A stretch of DNA of 64,000 nucleotides from Paraescarpia echinospica (Eukaryota; Annelida; Polychaeta; Sabellida; Siboglinidae), in the NCBI GenBank assembly GCA_020002185.1, contig CM034541.1, forward strand, positions 26,689,076 to 26,753,075. The letters are read 5' to 3'. Position numbers and translations under genes: made by a program. The notes beneath the pieces are model-generated. The model was not told the DNA's origin and did not search any database. It was given only the letters and a program-made list of their open reading frames with translations. Of the stretch, positions 11,116-22,545 are shown in pieces. Each line of letters begins with the position of its first letter. The stretch's first letter is position 1.

Positions 11116-12487
11116 ATGGATGACTATATCAGAAAATATATAAGTACATTCTAGCTAGCTTGGCGACGTGCAAACGGAATGTAAAGGCAACGCGACATTT
11201 GGTGTGTGTCGCTTGCAGCAGTTTGGTCGACTTTGATATGTCCAGCTCCGACAAGACATGGGCTGAGGCTAAGTTGACGGACCTTGAATGTCGGAGTTGT
11301 GTTAACGTTAGGAGTTTAAAGAAGGAAGTGGACGATTTAAAGGATGTAGTTAGGGTGTTGATGGGAAACACAAACGAGGAAAGGAATTCAGGTGATATGA
11401 CAGCGGAAATGAAGGCGTCAGATGGTGCGGTGAGAGATGCCAGGGAGATAGTTGGTGAGACTGTGGAACAAGGGAAGAAGACGAAGACAGAGGGACTGAG
11501 GAAAAGTGCTCGGCAGAGCAATGATAGACAGGCCAATGGGGACAGATGACCATGTGATAGACAGGCCAATGGGGACAGATCACCATGTGATAGACAGGCC
11601 AGTGGGGACAGATCACCATGTGATAGACAGGCCAATGGGGACAGATCACCATGTGATAGACAGGCCAATGGGGACAGATGACCATGTGATAGACAGGCCA
11701 GTGGGGACAGATGACCATGTGATAGACAGGCCAATGGGGACAGATCACCATGTGATCAGACTGTAGAGAATGAGGAGAGAAGCAAAAGCGATACAAGTGA
11801 TCAAGAGGTGGATACTACAGAGGCAGTTGGTAAGACTGTGAAACAGAAGACTGAGAAGAAATCAGATGGAAGAAGACATAGTGTTCAGCAAAAGAAAGGT
11901 AAAAAGGTTGGTGTTAAGGAGCTGCAGCAGAAGAAACGCAAGAGTTATGCAGATGCAGTAGTTAATGGGAAAGAGAGTAAACTGCAAGTAGTCATGGAGG
12001 ATTGTATTATCAGGACAAAACAATAAACAAAGGGGAGTATATGACAGTATGTCTACCGGGGGCGAAGATAGAGGATGTCACAGAACGAGTAGGTCAGGTC
12101 ATGGGTAACGGCTATACTTGTGCATGTGGGCACTAATAATGCTGAAAAGAAAGGCACGACGGCCATTGTTGGCAAGTATATGAAACTGGTCCGCACATTG
12201 AAAGAGGCACGTATTGGACAAATCGTTTTATCGGGTATAGTGCCGAAAATGGGTGGCAGGGGACAGTGCTACAAGAATTGTAGAAGAATGGCCATTGACA
12301 CACTGTTATAGAAGTCGTGTATGGAGGAAGGAGTCGTCTTTGTAGACATGTGGGCAAACTTTGTAGAGGGGGCGATCTGTTTATGAGTGATGGACTTCAT
12401 CTGACAGGAAAAGGAGCAGCAGTTCTAGGGAGTGAGTTCATCAGGTGCATAGATGAAAGTACAGGCACAGTTGAGTATTTAAACTAG
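11116..12487 (+). pseudogene. L2/CR1-like LINE ORF1: zinc knuckle, coiled coil and SGNH esterase domain (broken)
   Basis: The frame starting near 11160 encodes a CVAC...CRSC zinc-binding pair, then SLKKEVDDLKDVVRVLMGN (coiled coil). It continues in the same frame through a 33-bp minisatellite to 12026 (KRKSYADAVVNGKESKL). After frameshifts the C-terminal half reads LPGAKIEDVTERVGQ, HVGTNN, QIVLSGIVPKMGGRGQ and, near the end, SDGLHLTGKGAAVLGSEF. HVGTNN and DGLHL are the typical block III and catalytic Asp-His block of the SGNH esterase found in ORF1 of CR1/L2-group LINEs; the ORF1 protein binds RNA in the retrotransposition particle. TGA codons inside minisatellite units and at least two frameshifts kill it. 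Confidence 0.8.
11521..11757 (+). repeat. 33-bp minisatellite inside LINE ORF1, ~7 copies
   Basis: The unit (gatagacaggccaatgggga plus a variable 13-bp remainder) encodes an 11-residue repeat PCDRQANGDRS in the ORF1 frame. Units vary at a TCA/TGA codon and at aat/agt. As 33 is a multiple of three, the ORF1 frame is kept across the array. Confidence 0.95.
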
Positions 12488-12559
12488 ATGCACAGGGGGA
12501 TGCGTAGAGTCATATCAAATAAATCTACAAGGAAAGTTTCACCAAACGTCCATAAAAAT

Positions 12560-14967
12560 TAACTAAGAAATGTATGTTCAAATGCCGGAAGCACAGTAAA
12601 TAAGAGAAGCGATTTTGAAATAATGGAAGCAGATATTGACCCAGATGTAATAGGCATCATATAATCGTGGGCACAAGAAGACATGGTAGAAGCTGAACTA
12701 GCTCTATCAGGCTATGTCATGTTTAGAAAGGACAGACGAGAGAAGTGGAGGCAGGGTCAGTCTATATATTAAACAATCTATACAGGCATATGAAGTATGA
12801 CTGAAAGATTATTGGAAGCTATTTGGTGCAAGATAGTTACCAGAAAGTCAACATTAACAATATGACTAGTTCATCGTAGTCCTAGCATACGACAAGAGGA
12901 TGATGTAAAATTGCACAATGCTATAAAGGAGATGAGTAAGGAGGGATGTGATTTAATGGGTGATTTTAATAACTGACATATTCAGGGGAAATCACCAGAG
13001 AGTGCTGCAGGTGATGACCAAAAGTTTCTGCTTCTAATACAGGACTGTTTTCTTAATCAACATGTTTTCGAACCAGAGGTGGGAATTTGTTGGATTTAGT
13101 GTTCTCGTCTCAGAAGGAATTAGTTGATAATGTGAAAGTATATGAATCTCTTGGATCTAGTAATCATAGCCAGGTCCATTTTAATATAAAAGTACAATCA
13201 GGGAATAATGGTAAAAAGCAACGGAGGAGAAACTTCAGTAAAGGCAAATATAAACAAATGAGAACATATTTAGCACACATAGATTGGACTACCTTAATGA
13301 AGAACAAGACAGCAACAGAATGTTGGCCCGTTTTGAAAGATGAGATCGATGGTATAATTAAGAGCTTTGTTCCCCTGAAAAAACGAGGGAAACGATCCAG
13401 GAAGAAACACCTTTCAAACGTGGCTATACCTAACATTGCTTACAAACAACTAAGTCATGTGGAGAGTTTATAGAGACACTGGGAACATAGAAGACTACAA
13501 CAACTACAAAGAGGCCCTTAACGTAGCTACAGCCGACATTAGTCAATCTAAACGAACTTTTGAGCAAAAATTGGCGAATGATATAAAAATGACAGCAAGA
13601 GTTTATACGCTTATGCAAGGAGTAAACAGAAGGTTCGAGATAAAGTGGGACCACTTGAAAACAGTGCAGGAAACGTAATATCTGACGGGTTTCAGATGAC
13701 AGAGGCACTGAATGGTTATTTCAGCTCTGTGTTTACCACAGAAGATATCAGTTCACTGCCAGTACCAGTTGCTAAATTTCAGGCGGATGAATCAGATAAT
13801 TTAGGGCAGTTGTTTGTTACTCCTGAAATTATATCAAGGAAAATTAAGAAGATGAAGCAAAACAAATCACCTGGATTTGACGGGATACCATCGAAACTGC
13901 TTAAGGAAATTGTAGAGAAAATCAGTACACCACTTGCTATATTCTTTAACGTGTCATTTAAAGAGGGAATCGTTCCACTAGAATGGAAAGATGCAAACAT
14001 TACGTTATTATTTAAGAAGGGGTCGAGGAGCAGGACATAATTACAGACCAGTAAGCTTAACATATATTTTATGCAAATTACGCTTATAAGAGACCACATG
14101 GTCAAATGGTCTAAAAATGGAAAATATTATTCAATTGTCATGTAGGACATGGAAATGCTGACAACGAATACACAATGGGGGATACTACATTAGGTAAAAC
14201 TGTAAAAGAAAAGAAATTATGAGTGACAATTTGTGCTGACATGAAAGTTTCAGAGCAATGTGGAATTGCAGCTTCAAAGGATAACCGAATACTTGCGCTA
14301 ATTAGAATAAATATCACATGTAATGGGAAACAGTTGATTGTACCACTGTACAAAGCAATAGTTAAACCTCATTTGGAATATTGCATACAAGCATGGAGGC
14401 CATATCGTAAGAGTCCAACGAAGAGCAACTAAGCTGATTCATGAATTGAAAGATCTTAATTTTGAAAGACGCCTATTAGAATGCGGGTTGACAACATTAG
14501 AGAATAGGAAACTAAGAGGAGACCAAATAGAACTTTTAAAAATATTGAATGGTTTTGAAGATATTGATAGAAATATTGTCTTCAAACCAAAAGCAGGCAA
14601 TAGAACCAGAGGGCATAATGCGATATTAGTCAAAGAACAGTGTTGGTTGGATATGAGAAAGTACTCATTCTCTCAGAGGACAATAAATGACTGGAACAAA
14701 TTATCTGATGAACAAGAACAAGAAAGTTTTATTTAGACCCGAATTACAATATATGTATAATATCAAATTAATGTTACATGAATAGGCATGTATATTCATA
14801 TATACAAATGCAGCGTTATTTCAAATTAGATGGGGTATGTGACTCCTATTAAAACAATAACAGTCGCTCTCATAGGAGCCACAAATGATGATTGTGTTAA
14901 TGCTAGCAATGCGAATATGTTAACAAATAAAATGTACAGCTATCTGGGGAGGGCGGGCGTAGGTTGA
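12560..14967 (+). pseudogene. L2/CR1-like LINE ORF2: endonuclease-reverse transcriptase, RT core deleted
   Basis: The order of recognised pieces follows an APE-type endonuclease then RT: DPDVIGII.SWAQEDM and YVMFRKDRRE (12640-12740), DLMGDFNN (12950), LLDLVFSS and SSNHSQVHF (13088-13180), then RT start KMKQNKSPGFDGIPSKL (13850-13905) and PLEWKDANITLLFKKGS. Near 14040-14140 it jumps from NYRPVSLTY directly to the post-palm region (YTMGDTTLGKTVKEKK), so the palm with its YADD-type catalytic site is missing. The C-terminal tail KYSFSQRTINDWNKLSD is interrupted by a nested insert at 14712-14882 and resumes as DDCVNASNANMLTNK to a stop at 14967. Several stops are also present. It cannot be autonomous. 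Confidence 0.85.
14712..14882 (-). mobile_element. nested 5'-truncated LINE 3' end within ORF2
   Basis: Removing this ~171-bp block restores the LINE C-terminal reading NKLSD|DCVNAS, as in the copy at 42125-43200. On the minus strand the insert begins with a hairpin (gtggctcctatgagag ... aataggagtcac) and ends with a short (cttgtt) tail, like the 3' ends at 7983-8140 and 29745-29872. The word tgatga on both sides is a candidate target-site duplication. Confidence 0.7.
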
Positions 14968-15110
14968 CAGTTGTTGGATTCTCGATAAGCCAAAGGCTTC
15001 CTGGTCTGCATGCCGTCTGGATCTTGTAGCTCTGGACAGCAGTCTTGTTAAATATATTGTTAAAAATGTAACGGGACCAATAGTTACAACTGTAACAACT
15101 TACCCCGAAG
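14968..15110 (+). mobile_element. 3' UTR of the L2/CR1-like LINE
   Basis: Shares the order 'gattctcgataagccaaagg', 'ttcctggtc', 'gtcttgttaaat' with the 3' UTR of the related copy at 43080-43200. Confidence 0.6.
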
Positions 15111-15958
15111 GCCATTATTTGCAAATCCTTGTATTATACCTACTACAATCCACCCTACATATATAATTGTTAAGGTTTAGTTGTGTAATAACATATGCTT
15201 TTGTTTGCATTTATTGCAAATTGAATAAGGATGCGGACTTAGTAGCGAAAGAGAGCAAGAGCTGACAACGCTGTCGATGTTATGAAACGGGCGGCTACAA
15301 TGGGGATGGAAAACAAGGAGTCGTTGAGTTTCGTGGCTGAATCATATAATGTGCGTGAAAACTATATAATGTTGACTTAATAGCCTGAAGAAAAGCCAGT
15401 GGCATAGTCCCAGTGACAGAGAGAAAGGTCCGGCACCTGGGTCCAGTGGCGTCAGGACAACACCGAAACAAATACGTCCGTTCCCAAAGACTGAACCGAG
15501 AGATGAACAACAAAGATTAGAAGGATGCGAAAGAGCGTTATATTACCATATACGCCAGAAAAGGACCGTGGCAGCAATGTTTTTGCTCCTCACAACTGCC
15601 TGGAAGAATATACGGCTTTGAAATGTTTGTCCCGTAGGCGGCTCTACCTCAAATCCGGGTAGAGATCATGATTGGCTCTCAGGCCAACTATGAAATCAAA
15701 AATTAAATGAGAACAAACTTAAATTATTCCAAATTTCTCTTCTATTTAAACAAGTCAAACACAGAAATAAACCAAAATTAACATTTTGCTTTGCTTATTT
15801 AACTTGCTTCGTCACACGACGGCGCATAACACAATGAAAATGTGTTCATGGTCTCACCTTAAGGTTCATTTTATTTTGCAGTGTGATTTTTGTAATTGAT
15901 TTATTCAAAACTTAGCCTACATTAATATATTAATAATTGTTATATACGCATTTATGAA
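15111..15958. other. no recognised gene
   Basis: No coding family seen. A ~43-bp block at about 15655-15697 recurs in reverse at about 25325-25370. Confidence 0.4.
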
Positions 15959-16462
15959 TTAGTTCCTAATAGTGTTGCTACGACAGTGAACATTCAAAAT
16001 ATGTCTTTTTAACCAGACTGCGTTCTCCGCATATCTCGCGCCTGGTGAGTATAGTACGTTTTCGCAAATATGTTTAAGGCCGATCTGTGCCCGGCGTCTT
16101 GCGTTTCGCGGAGAAACCAATGCTGCTTCGTTTTCTTTTCCCTCTGTTTTCTTTCCCTTGAGCTGCTTTGTGGTGGGCACGGGCGCCTGACGATTGACAG
16201 TCACGCTCAGCGTAGCTGGCCGAGTGTCAATGAAACAAAGTTGAGATGTTAATGTCCTCTTCTTTTGTCTCTTCTTACAACGTTGTATGCGCCATACCTT
16301 GCGTAACCTACTGCCACTTAGTTCGCTGATCGGCTTCACTTGTCCAAACTCCTTCCGTTTTACCCAACAATCTTTCTGTTTCCTAAGATACGCTTCTCTT
16401 CGATTAGGATCTACACGCGTCTCTAACGACAATGTCTTCTTTTCAGTGGCGGTGAGTGCCAT
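15959..16462 (-). CDS. N-terminal fragment of an unclassified transposon-like protein family
   Basis: Open frame of about 167 codons from ATG at 16462 (start of MALTATEKK; a longer in-frame start exists at 16501). The N-terminal half is basic and helical: DPNRREAYLRKQKDCW, then VKRKEFGQVKPISELS, then RKVWRIQRCKKRQKK. From memory this resembles the N-terminal part of multicopy invertebrate proteins of unknown function ('...DP.....YL.K....W..RK..GK.K.I..L..R..R..R..W') whose C-terminal part looks like the fragment at 19590-20660. No downstream domain is seen to its left, so it is a fragment, a first exon or a decayed copy. Confidence 0.4.
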   Translation of the reverse strand: MALTATEKKTLSLETRVDPNRREAYLRKQKDCWVKRKEFGQVKPISELSGSRLRKVWRIQRCKKRQKKRTLTSQLCFIDTRPATLSVTVNRQAPVPTTKQLKGKKTEGKENEAALVSPRNARRRAQIGLKHICENVLYSPGARYAENAVWLKRHILNVHCRSNTIRN

Positions 16463-18373
16463 TATAGCATTTAAGTATGTTACATAACCTAGGACAAACA
16501 TGTATCATACAATAATTAATGTTAGGTTTGTGTTTGGGCTAGCAATGCATACTTGGAATGTTTCATGTAACACATTACCCTTAGCAAATAAATCTATAGA
16601 AATATGTGGCATATTTTAGGGACGCGTAACGTAGTGTAGAGTATGAGACTATCAATTGATACATTCCGGGTTCGATCCGTCTGGCTGCAGTTTTGAACAT
16701 TAGGCAAGTTTGTTCAATCCACGTTGCTCCAGATTTGTATAGAAATATCTGAGGCGGCCTTGGAAAACCAGTCGCGCTGTCAACAACTTTAATATATTTT
16801 AATTTTCAGTATCAACTGAAAGCAAAGTTGAGTTAATAAACCAGATCTGATTATTGTGTCAATTAATTAATGATGGGTAAACACATCAAAAGGTAAAATT
16901 GAGACCTAGTGGTGGACGCTGCACAGTTAATGCACATAAATGGACCACATATTTGTACTGGACAGCTGCACTTGTCTCTTGAATGCAGAATTTGTAAACA
17001 CAAACTGGTTATTCTTTGTTTACAAACATGTACCACATTTGTTTAACTATAATACATAATTCCTGACTGGTTTGCAAGTACTTGCCGTCCAGTTTTAACT
17101 TTTAGTTGGATTTGTGTATTAAAATTAATGTTCTATTATCATTGTAATAAAAAGTAGCAAGTGTGTTGGCTAAACAATTATTCTCACATGAGCATTTTTA
17201 TTTAAAAAAATTATTATGGAAACCATAAAACAATTATGCAAGCTTCATCTGAAATTGCTGATACTTCAATAGATTATGAGTACACCTGTAATAATTATAC
17301 TATGCTTCTTGTTAAGTATTAAGAGCAGTCAAGTTTAAAATGTACCTGGTAATACAGCTGTATTATAATTATTAATTTTATGTTATTTAATTACTTTATT
17401 ATTTATGTATTAATCACCGCTCAATGTGAGTATAATGCACCGCACACAATAAGACAATCTGGAGTTAAACAGTAATACTTGTCTTGCACTATAAAACTAA
17501 TTTACATTATTAATAAATTGTTTTATCTCTTTCATGTGACATTTAAAATATATTATTACATGGGATGTTTTGCTATGTGTAAAGTGTCAGATCATATAAA
17601 AATGAAAACAGTTGTGTTTATGGCAGTGGAACAGCAATACCTAATATAATATAAACCGAAGGAAATATTGCTATATAAGTTCCTGATGGGAATGTTTATT
17701 TAGCGAACCTTGCTACACACTACTAGCACTAGCAGCGTAGGTCGTGCATTCATTGTCGAGTCGACGACAAGTTTTGTTTCTCTTGTGTTGGAGATGAGAC
17801 ATGAACGTTTATAAACTTTATTGCATATGACAACGGTGGTTTCCAGCAAAGCGTCGTGTTTTATTAGTATAATGCTTGGATGATTCCACCACGTCAGACA
17901 ACTGATTGATTTCAGTAATATGGCCTGATTTGTGTGCATGCGCGGAGCCTGCCAACCTCCTATGGTTTATTGTAGACGCTGTCAACAAGATGTATCGAGT
18001 GTTGTCGCCTGCCGTATAATTGGTAATCATAAGTGACCGTTGATTTTCGCCAACGTCGTATTTCTTGTCGGTAACCCGACGGACACCAGAACGTGTGACG
18101 TTGATATAATGCTTCTAATTCGTGTTTCCTAGTTATTGATTTATTTTGTGTGGTCAGCTTGTGATCATTGATATGCCTGTTACATATATGGTCGATTCCC
18201 ACGAAACGTTGACAAATGGTGTTCCTGGGGGACAAAAATAAACATATGCGTATCAAGTTGTGTTTTCTGTAATACGAAAAGAACATATTGAGGTAATCGG
18301 AGAATAAGATTAGGCAAGTTAAATCCTCAAATTGAGCATTTGACAGCTAATAGAAATAGCAAGTGTTTAAGTT
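16463..18373. other. no recognised gene; one tRNA-like SINE head
   Basis: AT-rich. A B-box-like GGGTTCGATCC at 16668-16678 is followed by ctgcagttttgaa, which is shared with about 22870-22890. The minus-strand open frames at 17700-18286 match nothing I recognise. Confidence 0.4.
16625..16700 (+). mobile_element. tRNA-derived SINE head (fragment)
   Basis: Contains 'gtagtgtagagtatgagac' (degenerate A-box region) and GGGTTCGATCC (B box) at suitable spacing, then gcagttttgaac. A partial relative with 'gggttgatccgcagttttga' is near 22862-22882. It lacks a tRNA fold and an anticodon loop that I can draw. Confidence 0.45.
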
Positions 18374-19379
18374 ATGAAACCATACGTCTGCGCACAAGTC
18401 CCTCTACTTGGAAACTGCTACAACTATTTCATCTCACATTTACCTATTAAATTTAATTTTCAATGTATGTAAAACACATATGTGTTTTAAATTCAGTAAG
18501 AAATATGTTTCGGACTTCTTTTTTAATTTTAAGGGGGAGCTTTGAAGTATTTTGCGCTCTCTTAGACTTGATGTTTTATAAAGGTGACTTTCTGTTACAT
18601 ATTACCACTACAAGGGAAATGCATGTTTTATCTTCAAAATACATTCATGGCAAGGTATACACATTGAGCTTTTCAACAGGGTATACCTTATTGACACTGA
18701 TTTATAACTATCGATTTGTAGACAGTTTAGAATTTGCAGGTGTACGGTTTCATATAATATACTTTTCAGTACAATGGAGTAAATTACTGGCGAAACCATT
18801 GGACAACTCTAACTTGTTTTAAGAACGTTTTGGTAGATATCCGACAGTCTGAGTTGATTATGTTAGTCATATGTAGGTGATTCTGTCCTATTCTTATTAT
18901 TCTAATTAAGAAAACGCCGGAGACGAACGGTTTCATGTACCTCCTCTTATAATGTGTATTGTATATTAACTGTCAAAGGGTCGTGATGTAAGTATTTAAA
19001 TTGGTTGTACAAAGGTTACAGATACCAAGAGCTGATGTTACTTCATAGACTTTGCAAATATTGAGGTGTGGGCTAAGAAACTGTCGGAGACGTACGGTTT
19101 CATGACTATGTACAGTTTCAGTAGAATAGAATATTGTTATTAGTTGACCACTTTTTACTTAAACTTTGTCTACATACATACCCAAGTGTAAATGTAAAAC
19201 CATTCCTGTGAGTGTTCCATATTTGTGTTTCTCAATCATTCTTATCATTTTATGAATATACTGAACAATAGAACATGAATACAATGTTTTCATAACGTTA
19301 TTTATTTAAAGTCTGACCGACCACTTTTGTAATTTGTCGAAAGGTAATTTTAAGAACAGTTAATGAAACTTGAACTGAA

Positions 19380-19630
19380 TGTTCCAAAAGCACCACCGCT
19401 CTCTCATCCTTCTCTTGAACCACCTCTCTGTCGTCCCTCTCCCTCACCACCTGTCTCTCGATCCTTTCCACCACCACTTGCGTCTCCCCTTTCCTCCACC
19501 ACCTGTCTCTCGACCCATTACACCACCACATGTCTGTCACCCCTCTCCTCCGCCATCTGCCTCTGTACCCTTTCCACCACCACCTATATGTCATCCATCT
19601 CCTCTTCCTCCTCCTCTCCAGAGCCAGTTG
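19380..19630. repeat. degenerate (CCACCA..TCTCT) pyrimidine-rich repeat
   Basis: A run of ccaccacct, gtctctcg, cctttccaccac-type words, with an irregular ~50-bp rhythm. The Trp/Arg-rich minus-strand frame over it is an artefact of the repeat. Confidence 0.6.
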
Positions 19631-20660
19631 CGTGATCTCCCAACCAGAACATGTTGGATGGAACACTCCGCCCTTCGTGCCTTCATGTAGAAGCAATCCT
19701 TGAAGCAGGAAGTACTGCAGACTTTCACGACTGGGCCCGGGACCACAACAGCACGGGCAGACTTTATGCCACGGACTTCTGGAACATTCCAAGTTTCGAT
19801 CTCATCCTTGCAGTCCGGGATGACTTCGAGGGTTATCTCCAGGAGAGTCAAGGTCGTGTCACTAGCACGAATTTTCGTGGCAGAACTCTTAGCTCGTGGT
19901 GATTATTCTTCCAGCCTTCACCAGGTCGTCAGTCTTCCTTTTCATGCCACCACCCATTCCGTCACAGGGGCCTTTCCTGTGGCCAGCTTCCAGCCAGGTG
20001 CACGGAGCTCTAAGACCGAACAGTGATAGACATTTTGTTACTAGGGCACATATTGTGCGGTTCCGATACGGCGAAGTTGGTGAGTCTGTGGTGAAGTGCA
20101 GAGTTGACAGTACCGGAAGGATTTCATTGACTTCCTTCAACAGTGTGAGCAGTGACACTTGTAATCTACACGTAGCTCTTGGTACAAAGCTTGCCGTCCT
20201 GTTTGAAGTGTACCACCATTGAATGGTCACCTGGGACTTGACATAGTACACTGCCGTTATTTCGTCCTGGTATCTGCACACCCATTTTTCAGCATAGTCC
20301 ATCTGGACCGTTGCCTCCGTCTTTTCCGCCTTGGACTGCTTCAAGGTGCGGATCTGGTGATATTGGATGGTCACCCGACGACAGTGCTCACGGAACTCGG
20401 CCATGCCGGATATGAGTTGGTCTGTGAAGTCTCTTGTACTTTATACAACTTGGGTTAGTGTCACCTTCTTGAAGACTCTGCCATTGTGTTCAACATATTG
20501 GGCTTGCCATGTTCGGTACCGAACTTCTGTTTTCGCTTGGCGTCATCTGATTCCCGAAAATAACGATAGATGGAGTGTCTGGGCTGATGAACTAACTGGC
20601 AGTAAGAGCCGACGTACGGTTTCGGGAGACGTACGGTTGCAAAGACCCGTAAAAGCAGAA
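19590..20660 (-). pseudogene. transposon-like protein of unknown family, C-terminal region (decayed)
   Basis: From right to left on the minus strand: AQYVEHNGRVFKKVTL (about 20500), FREHCRRVTIQYHQIRTLKQ (20390-20335), ATVQMDYAEKWVCRYQDEI (20310-20255), TIHF/LHFTTDSPTSPYRNRT (20090-20045), WLEAGHRKGPCDGMGG (20000-19950), then after frame changes CKDEIETWNVPEVRG and STSCFKDCFYMK (19815-19690). The series 'DFAE.W...YQDEI', 'TDSP.S.YRN.T', '.FEAGHGKGPCDG.GG' and a closing 'TSCFC..CF' recurs, as I remember it, in multicopy invertebrate proteins of unknown function. Regular acidic residues in these motifs make an RNase H-like nuclease possible but unproven. Stops and frameshifts break it. Confidence 0.6.
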
Positions 20661-20986
20661 TAAATCGAAGGGAAATGTATCTACAAATTACAATTTTGTC
20701 ATATAGTTACCTTGTTATGTGTTATTTATGACCAATTAATATTTCTTACTAATCTACAAATCTCTACTTACAATGCGTATTCAAACTTGCGACGTATGGT
20801 TTCATGAAAAACTTCCCCAAATCGGTTTCGTCGCTCAACACAAATTACTAGTCAACACTTTTGGTTTAAAACAGCACAGGACCTATGTATCCAGCTGTGG
20901 CATCAAGTTGAGTGAGAAATCTGTGTTATTTAATGAATTGTTGTACTGCATTTTCCTATATGAATGACTGCAGACGGACGGTTTCA

Positions 20987-22084
20987 GAAAAGTTCCCCAA
21001 CATGAAAATAATCAGGAGAAATCAGGGTTTTGACTTAGTTTTAATTTTTTTATCAATGATGCCTGAGACATCGACCTTCATAGCCAAACATTAACTGTGT
21101 ACCTTGCATAAGTTGTTTAAATAATACAATGCGTTTTAAAGTACTGATGGCGTATATTTCACAAAAATAGAGCAGCAATTACCCATTTTGGGGGGACAGC
21201 ACTCAGAGGTTCCATGGTACATATACAAAAGTAGGGTTCCCCAGAAAGCCCCAACGAAGACGCATGCGTACAGCATCATTCCAGCCTTCCTACTAGTATA
21301 TTAAATGAGTTATAGCCCTGGAACCTGTTTGTCAACGTTTAGTGGGAATCGACCATATGCTATCTGGGTACTAATAAATACGAACGCATTTAGGGGAAAA
21401 CCGTGACATTACACCCCAGGGGTACTCTTGGGACATGGCTAATTTCGATGGGGTGGATTCGCGTATCGTATGTCATGCAATTTTTACATCATGAAATTCA
21501 ACTAATTATTCATAATATAATGACAACATGCAACAACACGCAAAACAATTTGAAATTCACCAAGAACATAACTATTAAATGTATGAGAATTACGCGACAT
21601 CAATCACCTGGACAGAAAAATCGCAAACGTGTACCGAGATTTGAGAATGACCCATATAATTATGTCCGTATCATTTTGGTTATGCATTTGTGTGCATTCC
21701 TATGAGTGCGCGAGACACTGACAGCCTTTTGTCAGATGTAATTTGTGTATTATTTTAATTTTGAGAGTATGACAATACGACCACGCATATTATTGGCAGA
21801 TATATGTATCGGCCATCAAATCAAATTGACGATGAGACGTATTTAGAAACACTTCAGGAGCTTACATAAAGTAGCTAATTAATTTGACTCCTTTGACGCT
21901 TTTTGCCTCCAGTGCATATGCATGCTAAACTAGAATACACCAAACTAAATTAATTGTGTAAAGTGGGTTTATAAAACACTTTAAAGACGTAATTGCCAGT
22001 GGATTTCAATGGAAATAGTGTGCATATTGTTGTCTCAGTATTAATTAATAAGCCTATATCAATATCCAACAAAATGGTTTTTTT
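20987..22084. other. no recognised gene
   Basis: Nothing identifiable beyond AT-rich intergenic sequence. Confidence 0.5.
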
Positions 22085-22545
22085 TCGGTGACATTTCCAA
22101 GATATTTGAAAAAGTTGTAGCAAAACGCCTTGGATCTCTGTCTAAATTACATTTTTGTTTGGATGACTGAGAATAGATTAAAGTTAAATGCTGATAAAGC
22201 AGAGTTTCTTATTATTGATACACAGAGGCAGAGTAAGAAAATTAAAAGCTTTTTCCATACGTCTATGCTTAGCCAGTATGTTATACCTGCACCTTCGGCA
22301 CGAAATCTCGGAGTAATCTTTGATGATAATTTTAGACGGCATATTTCTCGAATTTGTCGCTGCTGTTACTATCATATTCGTGATTTACGACGTATTCGCC
22401 GTTATTTGCCTCTTTCTGTTGCAAAAAAATATCGCAACTGCACTTGTTACTAGTATGCTTGACTATTGTAATTCCCTTTTTCACAATATTCCCCTTAAGG
22501 ATATCACTAGGTTATACTCACCATTTCATGGTGACCTTGTTTGAC
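22085..22545 (+). mobile_element. LINE RT fragment with internal deletion
   Basis: Starts with DISKIFEKVVAKR (an RT motif after 'NYRPVS') and jumps at about 22130 to the thumb region WMTENRLKLNADKAEFL, then APSARNLGVIFD, CCYYHIRDLRRIRRYLPL and, in another frame, ATALVTSMLDYCNSL. The catalytic palm between these is missing. The order matches jockey/CR1-group elements. Confidence 0.8.

Larger units (their letters stand above)
18374..20986. repeat. seven dispersed copies of an AGACGTACGGTTTCATG-like motif
   Basis: Copies at about 18374-18390 (reverse), 18921-18936, 19088-19104, 20611-20623, 20627-20639, 20791-20807 and 20972-20986 (all forward). They flank the transposon-like coding fragment at 19590-20660 on both sides and were not noticed elsewhere in the window. 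The layout resembles the subterminal transposase-binding repeats of some DNA transposons. Confidence 0.6.

Noticed and set aside
16660..16690. Functional tRNA gene, from a B-box GGGTTCGATCC
   Set aside because: No acceptor stem pairing or anticodon arm can be drawn; better explained as a SINE head.
19298..19792. 164-codon Trp/Arg-rich minus-strand frame
   Set aside because: Lies over a CCACCA/TCTCT repeat and in the wrong frame for the transposon-like protein whose C-terminal motifs are in the adjacent frame.
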